Assembly: GCA_013399115.1 (NCBI GenBank)
Contig: VXAA01001977.1
Coordinates: 324,228-388,227, forward strand
Origin: Anseranas semipalmata
Taxonomy: Eukaryota > Chordata > Aves > Anseriformes > Anseranatidae
Length of the DNA stretch: 64,000 nucleotides
Reading direction: 5' to 3'
The position numbers and the translations under genes are program-made. This document shows positions 1-15,300 of the stretch, piece by piece. The notes under the pieces were generated by a model. The model was not told the origin of the DNA and did no database searches. It worked only from the letters and a program-made list of their open reading frames with translations. How positions within the stretch are numbered: position 1 is the first letter of the stretch; the number at the start of each line of letters is the position of its first letter.

Positions 1-286
1 TGACTCAGCACCCTGCTTCCGGAGAGAACAGCCCCCGGCTCCGCCATTTTCCTTGAAATAAAGCCTCTTTCTCAAGAACAAGCTGCTCGCTCCGCCTCGC
101 TCTACCCCGATTTTCAGCGACGTCGTTCAGACGAATTAGAGCCTCCGCATAATTCGCCGCCACCGCTACCCAGCGGGAATACTGCCCGACAATCACCCAC
201 CTCCACCTTCTACCTCCCTGCCCATAACACCAATCGTCATTTTCCTCATCTTATCCCCCCCACAGCCCTCCCACCGCACAACTCAC
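1..286 (-). other. Putative 5' UTR intron of the minus-strand gene
   Basis: This GC-rich stretch lies beyond the donor at 281-286 and shows no ubiquitin or other recognisable coding sequence on either strand. It is most simply the start of the intron that separates the non-coding first exon from the coding exon of the candidate UBB gene. An AP-1-like TGACTCA lies at the very edge (1-7). Confidence 0.35.
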
Positions 287-345
287 GGCTCCGGCCCCGC
301 ACGACGCCGATGTGGAACTCCGCTCTTTTTCTCTCCAGCTGTAAT
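287..345 (-). other. Putative non-coding first exon (5' UTR) of the minus-strand gene
   Basis: The sequence about 30 nt downstream of the minus-strand TATA box runs to a consensus splice donor, GCC|GTGAGT (donor bases 281-286). A short untranslated first exon of about 60 nt followed by an intron is the known layout of vertebrate polyubiquitin genes. The transcription start is estimated from TATA spacing only, and the downstream exon is outside the window. Confidence 0.4.
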
Positions 346-632
346 CTACCGTGTGACGCAGACCCACTCGTATTTATACAGTTCCTGTCAGGTTGTCCCC
401 GCCCCCTACACTGACGTGTCCATCCGCCTCCCAAAGTAGTCCCAACTAAAAGACCACTGTTGAGAAAAATACCGTGTTTTTACCTCACCAGTCCTTCTCC
501 CAGGAGCGAAAGGGGTCCTGGGTCCTTCGCGTGAGACCTGAGACCCTCAATAATCTGAAATTTTCTGAGAGCGCGGATGGATTTGAAGGTGAGGTGATAC
601 GGCTGCTGCAAACGACGGGAAGTTCGGCATTG

Positions 633-754
633 ATTGGTGCAACAGTAAGAAACGTGGATGTTGATTGGTTGATCGGAATGGAAGGGAGAGGAGGAGGCGG
701 GGGAGGCTGCAAGGAAAACTCTGGAAGATTCGGGAGCTGCGGGGCTCTGATTGG
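633..754 (-). promoter_or_regulatory. Cluster of three inverted CCAAT (NF-Y) boxes
   Basis: ATTGG occurs on the plus strand at 633-637, 664-668 and 750-754, so CCAAT reads on the minus strand. The first two are 31 bp apart, about three helical turns. The third lies 14 bp from the heat-shock element. NF-Y boxes close to HSEs are usual in vertebrate stress promoters. Confidence 0.5.
714..736 (-). promoter_or_regulatory. Heat-shock element (five alternating 5-bp units)
   Basis: Units spaced exactly 5 bp apart read GAA (714), cTC (719), GAA (724), TTC (729) and GAg (734). Three are perfect and two have one mismatch each. The central GAAnnTTC at 724-731 is a perfect HSF core. It lies about 370 bp upstream of the inferred minus-strand start. 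Confidence 0.6.
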
Positions 755-793
755 TGCGCGGTGAGGTCAGCCCTGTTGCTGGGGCGGCGGTGC

Positions 794-794
794 N
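794..794. other. Assembly ambiguity (single N)
   Basis: One undetermined base lies in the GC-rich promoter region. It may hide a collapsed GC tract, so distances across it are provisional. Confidence 0.95.
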
Positions 795-3700
795 TCTTGG
801 GAAGCGTTGTTTAGCCCGTGTCGCTTCCCCTGGCAGCGCTTAGGGAAGAGCCTGGCAGGGAGAGGGGAAAAGCTACCCCGGGTAAAGATGGGTTACCTTT
901 GGTGTCGGTTTTCCATTGACCTGGAAAGCCACCACAGCGTTTGCCCAGCCCCCTTGCCTGGGGTGACACGAAGCGTTTCTGGCAGGGCCTGGGATAGTCT
1001 GTAGGGCCGGTCCTGTCACGTGTGGCTGAGGAGAAGCCAGGAAGAGCACAAGTGTGTTAGAAAAGCCGGAAAACGCTGGCACTTAAAAATTTGGCAAGTG
1101 TTTGTGTCTCCCGGTGTGTCACAGTGCCTACGGGCTGAGTGTGCTCCGTGTCATGCGGCCCGTTTCCTGAGCTGCCCGGCTGACAGCTCTAATGCAAAGC
1201 CCTCTGATGAAACGCTGACATTAGCAACTGCAAGGGCTGTTTACTTGTCTTCAGAACAGGCAGCCTCGAACAAGTTATGGAACAACTTCCTGCTGTGATG
1301 CGGCAATGTGTTTCATGTTAATTAAAGTTCATTATACCTTTCAGACTGGCTCTTAACTCTTTATATCATAACTGAAGCATGCAAAATCCAAAAAGGTTTT
1401 CATGCTGTTTCATTTGCTGCTAGCTCCCTCAGTAAACCCAGATGAACTTGCTGGTAAATCCTCTAATGAGGAAGCATGAGTATGCATGTGAATAGCAGGA
1501 TTTAATCCAGAGCTATGCACTGGATTTCCCTCAATTTAAAAAAAAACAAAACAAAAAACACCTTTGGTTTCCTTTCTTCTAGCAAGGCTTGTGTCTGTTA
1601 GCACTTCCTGGTTTACAGTAAAAAGGAAATAAATCTTCCTAACAACAATTATTCACAACGTAGAGACAGGAAGAGAGGAAGACAGTAACTGGAAAGTTCA
1701 GAGACTATTCTGTTGCAATAACCAACCTCTGAAATATTATTCAGCTACATAAATTTAGGACAAATGGCAGACTTGAGCAATACATTTGTTTTCGTTATGC
1801 TGTCAGCTTTGCTCAGTGTTTCCAATAGTTTTTTTTTGTTTGCATAGTGCCAAGGTGGTAGATGTTTGATCCAAGGCAGCCAAACAATACCTTGGAGCCC
1901 TGAAAGGAACTAAAAGTAATATTTACAAATGTGAAAGGCCACGTCTGCTAAACTGGAGATTAACCACAGCCTAATCTAAAGCCTTGAACTGTGTTCGTGC
2001 ACGTCAGGCTTGCATTAAGGATTTCACTGCGTATTTCCAGAAAACACTGGAGCCCTTCCCTCGTTTTTTCTAAGTATGGCTAAAGCCTATGACTAAACTG
2101 CTTGTGAAAGCAGTTGTTTGTTTTCTGGTTAAATATTCAAATCAACAGATTAGAATAAAATCCCAGCAAGCTGGGTCCACCATGGGCAGTTCTTTAAATA
2201 TGTTGTTAATAATGTCTCCTGAAAAAGTCATTCTTCAGGGAAATGACATTACCCAATGCAAGCACAGGCAGCAACGTGCTGCCATCGAATGCAGGCTCTG
2301 TTTAAAAACAGCTATGGATTAAATTTGTCAACTCCGTGGAAGAGCCTCATTGTTTTCCTCAAGTATCCCTCTGTCAAACCAGAGAAACAAAAGAGTTAGG
2401 CTTTGTCCACACAACTCCAAGGCCTAGCAGAATAAAACTAATCTCCATAGCCTGCTGACAAACTATTCTATGCAGGCCATCGTTAGCATTTTTCAGCCTC
2501 CACTGATTGGATTCATTTAAATCTCCTAACTGTTAATCTGGGATAGCCATCTACATGCCTGTACAGAGCCTACCTCTTTTGTTTCTGGGGCAATACAGAG
2601 ATCTTCTTAAACACGTCTTTTCTGTTTCCCTGGCTTTTTCTCTATGGTAAACCCATGTGCTCTCAATGTTATGCACTTCCTATCTGCACGGATTCTTTAT
2701 AGTACTTTAATTATATTTTATCGTCAAGTTGAAAGCTACTTTTTTTTGAAGTCATAATGCAGTGTTTATACGTTGTAGGCCAGATTCTGTGTCGTTTTCA
2801 CACCTTATGTGTACAGAACAATCTCCCAAATTGGTAGTGACAGTCTTGTGACTTAATTTTACTGAATTTCAGCATTACATCAGAACTTCTTCAGAAAATA
2901 TTTTACTGCCTGAGTTTGATACAGACAGAAGAGAGATGTTTGTTCTTAAACGGTGTAGTAACTGTTGTGGTTGTACAAAGCATATATACTGCCCTTCCTT
3001 CAGTAGCTCTAGGTGAATAAGAATCATCAAGCAGCTGACTGTGGACTGCATATAAATAAATGCAAACCTGAAAAAGCAGAAATCCGTATCTTGTGACTGC
3101 CCTGACTGCACAGGTGGTTCCAGCCTTTGCCAGGGTATGGGGCCAGCCGCAGGGGACACGTATTTCTTGCCGAGTGGCTTCAAAAGTAGGTCACTGGGCA
3201 GTAGTATGAAACAACCCGCTTTCAGGAGAGAAGAACCTGGGGTCAAAGAAATGTTTCCAATGAATTCGTACATTCTAGAACACAATGTCTGTTTTTTATG
3301 TACACTAATGCCCTAGCAACAGCATAGCATTTCTACATGAGCAATGTCAAATGAAGCAATCTGTTTATCTTTAGTTACAAGGGTTTAACTTGGGACAGCC
3401 AGCAAATCAGAGGATTTGAGTAGGTGTAGCAAGTTCAGTACTTTTCCTTTGTTCAGATTAAAAATAGGGCTATTTGCCACAGGGAAAAACAATGTCTTTT
3501 CCTACCTCATAACATTAATCATACCTACCTCAGGTCTCTCTCACTGTGTATGACACAGGATAATTATATTTACCTATCTATGCTTATGGAGATAAATATT
3601 TTCTCCCTAAACCTGTAACACTGCAATAAGGCCCAGTCTGCTGAAGTTCCAGCCACAAAACAAATAGAGCTGTAGCATGCTACTGCTTGTCCTTGTACTG

Positions 3701-6700
3701 CCAAGCTCAAGGGTTACAAAAATAATGAGTCACAATTCAAAGTACGGTAAGATGGACTGTAATATTATGAGATTACCAAAAAAAGACAACTCTCAGTTTT
3801 GTTTTTTTAAGTCTTATGCTAAAAATACCTTAAATAAACAGAATTCTTAATAAGCTACCAACTTCAGGAGCTGAAAACTTAAGAAAAACAAATAGCTAGA
3901 TTTGTAATAAAACAGGGAAAATGGGCAATACTCATCTGTCTCTCTGTTTGTTTAAAGCATAGTTTGACCGCAGACCACATGGGATACAGCTTTGTTTTAA
4001 GATCTGTGCTGCCACCATGAACATGCTTGGGCGCGTCCTTCTCTGTAGGTCTAAATAATCAAGACGAACATGTGGCAATTCACATGCTTCTGCTGTAAGG
4101 AGTCTTTTAAAGGGCATTTTATAAAGATGCCAACAGCGTAAAATCACAGGTTTGTGTCTGCATGTTATGCCGGTGAAAGCAACAACAACTAGGTCTATTC
4201 TAAAAATTACATGTCTGCGTCTTTGCAGTCTATCTCCTGCTTATGAGTCTTTTGGATCCGATCCAAACTGCACTGCAGTGAAGGAGCTCTCTTTGTTCAC
4301 GTTCTCTCTGCTGTGCCTGAGCTGATGTAGCATGTGGTTTCTGGGGTGAGGATTTTCAGCAGTACAGCAGAGAAACATCTTGAAAAAACAGAAAGATAGA
4401 AAGAATAATTCTAGAATGCTGTTAATAATTATTAATATGTTTCAATTTAACCTAACAGTGAACAAAACCAAATATTATCAAGGCCATTCTGAACAGCCTT
4501 TGTCTTCAGATGCAGCTTGTATCCCTTGATGGTAAGGAGAATGTCCAGAAAGCTTCCCCCTCCATAACATCAAGACTAAAATCCAAGCATTGATATTTTT
4601 CTCCCCTGCACAAAGTATTAACTATCTCAGTTCTTTTAAGTTTGGTGTTAGCTATAAACTACTAGTTCCCTGCTTGTTAGATGAAAAGCATCTACAGTTC
4701 CTAATTTTCTTTAACCCACGAACATGTAGCTGCTTTCAGTGCTGCTTTTACGCTGAAAATGCCCTCACAGACAGAATCTCAATGCAGGCTGCAAGCCAGG
4801 TCTGCATAGCTGAGTCATTGTTATACAAGCAGAGCTGGATGGCACAGAAAAGCACCTTTGTACTTTAACACTGAAACATGTCAGCTGTTGAACTTTGACT
4901 ATCACAATACACCTAAAGAGGACAGTGATTTACTGGACTTTTCTTCCTCTTGTCTTCCCCATCCTCTTTCTGAATAATTCTTCCTTTTCCATTTTGTCTC
5001 AGAAGCCTAAGAGCAAAGCATTCTTCATCAAGCTACTAATTCTACTGTTTGGCAAACCTTGCATCAGGTTTGGAAGTAATCAATAGACTAGCGAAAGCTG
5101 TTAACTCTTTGAACACTGGGCACTGCCCAACACCCACGTATACTGACAACACAGTATGCAACCACTAAAATTCAGGACTTGCAATCAGAATACCAGTGAA
5201 ATCTATCATCAGCCAGAGACCTACTAAAAAGCTCTTGTATTGCTTATTTATGTAAGACCAAATTTTGAGCTTTAAGAGTCCTTTGTAATAAAATCTGAAA
5301 CGAATTAAAAAGGAGAAAGAATATTTTGTCTATAACCTTCTGAAACGAGACTGCATTTTGCTTTTCCAATTTTGTCTTGTAGTTCCTTATCTTGAAACAT
5401 CATAGGGGAACAGAATTTAGCTTCTCAAAATGCTTTCTACATTTAAAATATCGTGAACTAATTGTGGAGGTGAGCAGAGAGTGACAGATTTGCATATATC
5501 GCATGGATTACACACTCACTCCGGTTTTCACACAGGGACTGCTTTTTCAGAGTGTACAAATTTTAGTATCTCCCATCCTGCAGACAGGAGACCATTTGTG
5601 TGAACCGATCAGTAACCAGCTCCTAAAATACGCTCCACCTTTCAGTTTAGTGCAGTTCCTGTTTTCAGAGGACAGGCCACTGCAGGCTGAAACCTGCAAC
5701 TGCTGCAGGCCGTACCCCGCGCTACAGGCAGATGAAGCCATGGTGCAAACTACACGGACTCAGTTTCAGCTCATGGTCTCCAGTTTCACCTCAGTGACTT
5801 TTCTTCCCTTTATATTTAGGTGACTAACATGAAATCTAGCGTGACTAAAGGAGGTCTGGGAGTGGCTCAGATCAGGCGCTACAGATGAACGTGCTGGCAT
5901 GGGCTAGAATTTGTCACGTACAGTGTATTTAAAATGGTTCCATTAGGATGAATAATGAGCACAGAGGTTCACATGAGGAATAACAGGAAATTGTAACTCA
6001 GTACCCTTTCCTAGCATCAGAGAAGGGATGTGCTGAACCACAGGATTGTTATTCGAGTCCCGGTATGTGCCATCTAAGGAGGCAGCCTACACACTGTAGT
6101 CGCATGTTTTTAAAGCTGTTTTCCAGATCAGAGAGTGCTGATAGTTGTTTCATCATACAGTTGCTTTGCTATATTCCTGGGCAATATGTGACCCTTTGGT
6201 GTTCCTTCTGCCCCCTACCAGACTGGCAGCTCTCTTGTGTACATCCTTCCCTGTTCCCCTTCTTGAGAACAGCAAGACATGAAGAACTGTTGAAAATACA
6301 AGTTACTGATTGTAACCCAGACAAAATAAATTTCCACTCCTGAAACACTGGGCATTCAGCCTTAGAGTAATTTTTTTTTTTTCCTACCAAATGCAAATTA
6401 AATGTCTACAAGTTCTTGTACTTCTCCCCTGGCACTGAACAGTTTTACCCGAGAAACGGCTTTATCCTACAGGTGTGCAAAAATAATCTTTTCTTGGTTA
6501 TTCACCACTAAAGAGGTGCTTTCAGAGGCGTTTTGTTGTTGTTTCTTTTTTTAAGGTCTGTACTATTTTGATAATTTTCCTTTTTAACTTAAAGACTCTG
6601 GTGACACAATTTTTGAAAAGTTGTCTAGTGGGACTCATGTTAGAACCCGTTTCTCCACAAGGCTGCTGTAATGATTTCAAACCTCAAGGAAGGACAGGGA

Positions 6701-6807
6701 CTCAATGTGCTTCCAAAGGTGCATACTGATACACTGGAGCATTGTTAAATAGCAGTCTTGTTTTCAAGTGAGGGTGGCTGCATAGCAGAGATGTGAAACA
6801 ATACACT

Positions 6808-6862
6808 TTTAATAACACCTCAGGTCTGCAAAGCACTTTGACATCCCTGAATACGTGAGGCA
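6808..6862 (+). mobile_element. MIR/CORE-SINE-like relic (weak)
   Basis: A stretch with 'gcaaagcactttgacatcc' resembles the 'gtaaagcgctttgagatcc' tail common in old amniote SINEs. Only about 50 bp can be matched by eye. Confidence 0.3.
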
Positions 6863-7057
6863 CCATATGTTTATAATTAAAGGAAAAACCTCATGCTAAT
6901 GCTTGTGAATAACTGGCATTCCTACCATTGTAAGGTATTTTAAGAGCCAGCAGGCACACTGAGCTCCACATCCTACGGATCCATGAATCTGCAACTCCCA
7001 ATATTCACTCGGGCAAGCGGCAGGGGGTTTGGGCCTCCGATCCCACGGATGTGATGA

Positions 7058-7065
7058 ATTTGCAT
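7058..7065 (+). promoter_or_regulatory. Perfect octamer (ATTTGCAT) upstream of CENPV
   Basis: ATTTGCAT is the reverse complement of the POU/Oct octamer ATGCAAAT. It lies 188 bp upstream of the CENPV start codon, at the edge of its CpG-rich promoter. The octamer also occurs by chance elsewhere in the window, so its role here is a guess based on position. Confidence 0.3.
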
Positions 7066-7252
7066 TCACCTGCTGCCCCTGAACCCTCAGTTGGGCCCTT
7101 ACTTGGGTGCTTTTTCTCTGCAGAAACTTTGGCATCACATCTCTCTCAAATGCGGTAGAAGCCCGCTTTCCTTTGGGGCAACCGGTTAACAGCGTGGGGC
7201 GTGAATCTTCCCACTGCGATTTCCAGTTTCGCCCGCTCCCGGTGCCCTCCCC

Positions 7253-10505
<3,253 letters not shown>

Positions 10506-10618
10506 CATACCCTTCCAGCAGCTGAACTTGGAGCACTGCCATGGAACTGTAGCTTGGGCTTTCCTGGGTGCTGTTATCTGTTTTCTGTTTCTTAAATAAA
10601 TCTTTCTATGCTGCCTGT
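10506..10618 (+). other. CENPV: CENPV 3' UTR
   Basis: This short untranslated region of about 110 nt runs to the expected cleavage zone 15-20 nt after the AATAAA at 10595-10600. Confidence 0.6.
10595..10600 (+). terminator. CENPV: CENPV polyadenylation signal AATAAA
   Basis: A canonical hexamer 90 nt after the CENPV stop, followed by a T/G-containing stretch (10618-10640), in a suitable place for cleavage. Confidence 0.7.
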
Positions 10619-11740
10619 CCCATTCATTTGTGACTTTCAGTTTTCAAACTACCTCTGTTCCATAAACCACCTCAGGGCTGGTATTTTGGTAGTTTGCCCT
10701 TAGCTGTGGTAAAGTTTAAATCAAAATAAGCAGAGCAAAGTTAAAAAAAAATAAAAAATCTAGTCTTGGCTTGTATGCATATTTCTTGTGTTTCAAGTCT
10801 GGCTTATAAAAATGCCCTATGTAAGATAATCTCTTGCTTAGGACATAATACTAACTTACACTGCTTTTTCTCCATTGACTTCAATGAATTTACAAAGATT
10901 TTGAGTTAAAGGGGATTTGAAAGAGCTTACTAGGCTCAAGTTCAGTAAAGCATTTATACAGGTGCTTAGCTGCGTGCCAGAGGGAGACCACTGAAGTTAT
11001 TCATGTAATTAAGTACTGTTTTTGCTTAAACCTGGACTCGCTTATAGTTTTAAGGCTGAGTAGGCATTTGCTTAGGCACTGACTCATGACCAGGGAACAT
11101 AATTCAGCACTGTCATACTCTTATAACAATGGACACGTTTTAGCACAACCAGGAACTCATCTGTTGTCTTCAGGAGGAGGAGGAGGATGTGCTCACAGCA
11201 ACAGATCAGGATCTGCAATCTGGGCTCTGATCTTGACTATGCAATGACTAGCAGTGTAGATGCAGGGAAGATGCCTCCTGCAGATATGAGCCTACATTAA
11301 GGACTGCAGAGGCCTACAGAAATGTGGAGTATTGCCGACTTTGCTACACATGGAATCCCAAATCACTAGTAAAATGTCTGTATATTCTAAGGAATTAAAT
11401 AACTGAAAGCTGATTTCTCCTTTGCTTACCTTTTAACGTAAAGGGAGAGGATCCTTAACTCTTGCAGTTGTCTTTTAGATAAGTGGAACCTCTTTTGAAA
11501 CATCTCTTGCAATTTTTATCTCCACATGTGTTCTACAGAAGTCTTAGTCTCTTGCAACTCATTCTTACATCGTGTTGAGACTTTTCTGAGTTGATCTCAG
11601 GCCCTATGTTCTGAAGCAAGAAGAAATGCTCATGTTTCATGAGGGGCACTCTGGGAAGGGAGAGCCTGCAACACAATGTGTCTGAAAGAAGCAGTAGTAG
11701 CAGCAAAGATAAGTACAATTAGAGAAAATTGTATAATTTC
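10619..11740. other. Short intergenic gap between the convergent CENPV and PIGL 3' ends
   Basis: About 1.1 kb separates the two inferred poly(A) signals. It contains an old CR1/L3-like fragment and otherwise unique sequence. Confidence 0.6.
10868..11065. mobile_element. Old CR1/L3-like LINE 3'-end relic
   Basis: It contains 'ccattgacttcaatga' and 'cagtaaagcatttatacaggtgctta'-type text (quoted here only in part), which resembles the amniote L3/CR1 3' end with its 'attgacttcaatggga' and 'aagcacttgctta' motifs. It is too diverged to assign a subfamily by eye. Confidence 0.35.
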
Positions 11741-11746
11741 TGATGC

Positions 11747-11752
11747 TTTATT
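11747..11752 (-). terminator. PIGL: Candidate PIGL polyadenylation signal AATAAA
   Basis: TTTATT on the plus strand is AATAAA on the minus strand. It is the first canonical hexamer I see downstream of the PIGL stop. The following sequence is T-rich. Confidence 0.45.
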
Positions 11753-12246
11753 CATAAGCTTTGGCTTTTTAAAGTTCTGACTAAATAAGACAGATCTTGT
11801 GGTTCTGGTTTTATCTGTGGAGATATCATGATCTTAGAAAAGTCTCTCCTGAAATTTGTATTTTACAAAAGCACGAAGAGGTAAAATTCCTAAGCCATCT
11901 TCGCAGCTGTATCCTCCTGGGGAAAAACAGTGTGTGCCATATCTTCTCTAATACAGAATACTTCTGCATTTGACTCCTAACTAGGTTAATTCAAATTTGT
12001 ATCCTATTTAAAATTCTGCATTGAGAAAATGGAGCAGCTGATAAACCCTCTTCATCTCAATATATCAGACAATAAGATATTCAGGAGAAAGTTTATACGA
12101 ACTGTTTTTTGTAGTCTGAAAGAATGCTACATAGAGAGAATCCTGTCCTCTTGAGTGTGTAACAGTTGAGTTTTCTCCTGTGGTTGTCCTGGCACAGTCT
12201 TTTTTGGCTCATTCTTTCACTCCTGAAGTTGTGAGTGTCATCTCTT
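11747..12246 (-). other. PIGL: PIGL 3' UTR (inferred)
   Basis: The region extends from the PIGL stop codon to the first minus-strand AATAAA, at 11747-11752. The length (about 0.5 kb) is plausible. The cleavage site has not been shown. Confidence 0.45.
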
Positions 12247-12345
12247 TTACAGAAGACGGAGTGAATTGATCACCATGTAACGTGAGAAAAGTATATAGAT
12301 GTGGCGAAACCAGAGCAGCTGGCTGCGATGACACCGCATGGCTCT
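12247..12345 (-). CDS. PIGL: PIGL terminal coding exon
   Basis: Read on the minus strand after a CTTCTAG acceptor, the exon encodes [14 protein letters not shown] followed by I-Y-I-L-F-S-R-Y-M and ends N-S-L-R-L-L-stop (TAA at 12247-12249). Human PIGL has [10 protein letters not shown] and a closely similar tail ending NSLSFL. It starts in phase 0, as the preceding exon requires. Confidence 0.95.
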   Translation of the reverse strand, partial: RAMRCHRSQLLWFRHIYILFSRYMVINSLRLL

Positions 12346-15300
12346 CTAGAAGGAAAAACAGTTGAGAAACCATTACAAAAACCTTCCCAACCTAATGTGA
12401 GGGCAGTTTTCAATGCCTCCTGTGAGGTTCACTGCCAATTTACAGGACAGCCTGTTTTCAGTGAGCAGGGGAGAAGTTGTGAGAGGTAGAAGGCTGTCTA
12501 CTCTAAGGTCAAAAGGCAGGGACAGACCTGTCTGCCCCTATGAGGCTGGTGTTGCGCTGCCTAGCGTTCAGAGAAGTCCTGCTAGAAAGGACGTTATCAG
12601 CTGCAGATTGCTGCTGTGACAGTTTTGTCACATAACTCTTCCTCCCTACATGGGCTCTTATGCTTGGGTGTTCACATGATGGGGAAGCAGAAATGTGATA
12701 GGTGTGCATTTGAGAACACACAGAGCGCTGCTTCCGATCATAAGCTGCCAGCTGAAACAATCTATTTATAGTGCGCCAGCTTAAAGAGTTCAGATTTCAG
12801 AAACAAAAAACACAAGGGAATAATGCCACCTTTATCCACACAATTTCCATACATAACACTATCTTTTAGTAGCCTCAAAAGCAGGAAAGTTCTGTGTATG
12901 TCATCTGTGGACTAACAGGACTGGTTGCTGGGTAAATATTTACATACTATGGAAGAGGAGCTAATCATGTAGGGAACTGTGGAGTAAATGTGTCAGATCT
13001 TATGCAGCAAGATAATTTAAAAAAAATTTTGCACAGTAGAGAAGGAAACTTGTTAAGAGCTTTGGACCACAAGTTGTCTCCATCTTTAGTTAGAGCTATG
13101 ATCCAAGGACACTATTCCTTGCATGCAGTCATACCATTTTGAGGGAGGCCGCTCACATGATCAGAATATTCTATGTTAGATCCAGCCTCCTCTGAAATAC
13201 AACTTATATCCTGGGCACAGTGTAAAACTCAGTGCACTGTGACTACTGGAGATCTCTGAGCTGTAAATCTGCTTGGCCCTGTCCTGCTATCCACACAGCA
13301 CTACAAGCAATGTCTTGTCTGTTCATGTTTCACAAATCACTGAAGACTGTTCACTAGTGACATTTATAATCCATGTATGTAATTATTTGTAAAGTTCTCT
13401 GTGAATATGACACTTCTGACTAAAGCCTTCACAATGATGATGAGCTATTCAAACAGGTTAAGCAGGTACCAAGCATCTCACCCTGGCTTGCTCAGTCTCC
13501 TCCTCTGTGAGTACGAAGAGTGCATCTCTGGGCAGGAGGCAGGAAATGAGTACATCCAGGACAGAGATGTACTTCCGGAAAAGATTTACTGATTCAAGTA
13601 CAAGCACACGGCACCCTAGATGGAGAAAGAGGACAAATATTTCAAAACAATGATATTGTTGTAAGGCGCTCATCTCTCCAGGCTCAGCAGGTCTTTGCAG
13701 GCTCCTCTGTATTGCTGGTAACACGGATCCTTTTTGCACAAAAGGGGAGCAACTTCTATGCATGCTTCTGGCAGGATCTCCTCGTGCGGAGTGCACGTCT
13801 ATGACCATTTGTATTGGTTCCTGTTCTACTTGTGGTCTGTAGAAGGCAAAGTTAGCTCTGAATAGCAGAGGGTTTTTTTTGCTTTTAATTTAAATTATTC
13901 CTACATATTTAGGGTCAAAGGAAAAAGCACATGATGGCTTTCTAAATGTTGGCACTATATCATATAATGGAAATATAAAATAGCCATCTCTGGTTCATCG
14001 ACAAAAATGAAATTTCTTCTTTCTACTCCAATTCTTAGTTATAGAAAAAATATTTACAAGATTCAGGAATGTCTGTATCAAATATTAACTCAGGCAGGCA
14101 GTTACACTTTAACAGAGTTCCAGAATTCATTGCTCAGATGTTTGTGATGAAGCAGATAAAGGGAATGTGTATAAAGATTCTACTGACATTTATTTTTTTT
14201 AATTTTAAATAGCCTCTTGAACTCAAAAATTAATCGCTTTTTTAATTTTATTTTTTTTAACCATGGCTAAATTGTCTTCACTGATGAGCTCAGAGCTACT
14301 GATGCTCCCATTAGGAGCCTGTAGCTCTTGAGGGAGCTGCTTTGGGATTTCTTAGGGCTCAGAAGTTGCTGTGATTGTGCTCCACACTTGAGACATCCTA
14401 TTCAAGTAAGACAGAAGAAGCCAAAGTCACAGTCTACACAGGTGGTCAGATATGCAATTAGATTTGCAATGAGATTTTCTTCAGTGTGCCCTTGAACAGT
14501 GAAATTATACAAAGGAGACAAAGAACAATGCTGAATTGCTACAAAGGCTGCCTAATGGACCATTTTAGCATGTGATACCCATGTTCACATCCTATAGTGC
14601 TTAAGCTGTTATGTCCCAAGCCCAAAGTGCATTCATTGGTGGTGCTCAGATACCTTTTGGCTGTAAAACATAGGCATGACTTGCGTCACCTTAAGGGAGA
14701 AGATTCTCCAGGACAGAGGCAGAAGCAAAAATCTTCTCCTAGAAGAGTAATGATGTGAGGTGTGGTTTTGTGAGAGAGGTGATGGTGCCTTTGCTAGAAG
14801 CTATCTGTGCAAATCTGCTACTGCTCAAGAATCTTATCTGAACAGTCAACAGGTTCTGAACAGTCAACCTGCTGCTAACTTCCCTACTTCAGATGTTTAG
14901 TAGATCCTTCAGTTTAGCCTTTACGAAGTATGAGACAGGAAAAAAACCTTACTGCTCTCATGGTGAATGCAGTTCCTGGAGACAGAAAAGAAGCAGCCTC
15001 CAAAGGTCTCCATGGTACAGCACAGTAGTCAAAGATACCCCACCAGCATCATTACTCCCCCAGCCAGGGGCCTGTGACATACTGAACGCAGGAGCAGACA
15101 GTGTACACAAGACAATCCTCCACAAATCCCATCGTGAGTGATTTGTGTCCCCTGCCTCTTCCCAGTGACACTCACTCACCTCGCTGCAATGATAAGCCTT
15201 GCTTTTATTCCAGCCAAAGCCTGCAATGGCAGGACATGGCAGCCCTGACTGACTCCTTCCAGCACAAATTTCTGTATCTTTCAATTCCTTTCTTTCTTCT

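Larger units (their letters stand above)
345..760 (-). promoter_or_regulatory. Heat-shock type promoter of a minus-strand gene, probably polyubiquitin UBB
   Basis: Read on the minus strand, this block has a TATA box (TATAAATA, 371-378), a GC box (397-405), a CRE-like TGACGT-type site near 412, a heat-shock element at 714-736 and three CCAAT boxes at 633-637, 664-668 and 750-754. Transcription should start near 340-346 and run toward position 1. Polyubiquitin genes are classic heat-shock genes with a TATA box and a 5' UTR intron, and mammalian UBB sits next to CENPV in divergent orientation. That is the arrangement here. The gene identity is inferred from promoter type and synteny, because no ubiquitin codons lie in the window. 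Confidence 0.55.
800..7190. other. Intergenic region between the UBB-like promoter and CENPV
   Basis: I saw no coding exon supported by homology in this stretch on either strand. It holds moderately AT-rich unique sequence, one weak SINE-like relic near 6.81-6.86 kb and short homopolymers such as a T run near 6370. Open frames here are short and resemble no family I know. Confidence 0.6.

Noticed and set aside
6000..6072. Possible tRNA gene or tRNA-derived SINE around 'ttcgagtcccgg'
   Set aside because: The T-arm stem does not pair and no proper A box or acceptor stem can be formed.
14650..14672. Seven-base 'exon' CCAAAAG with AG and GT flanks as the missing PIGL link
   Set aside because: Its length would break the frame, and the 32-nt exon at 18485-18516 fits both phase and homology.
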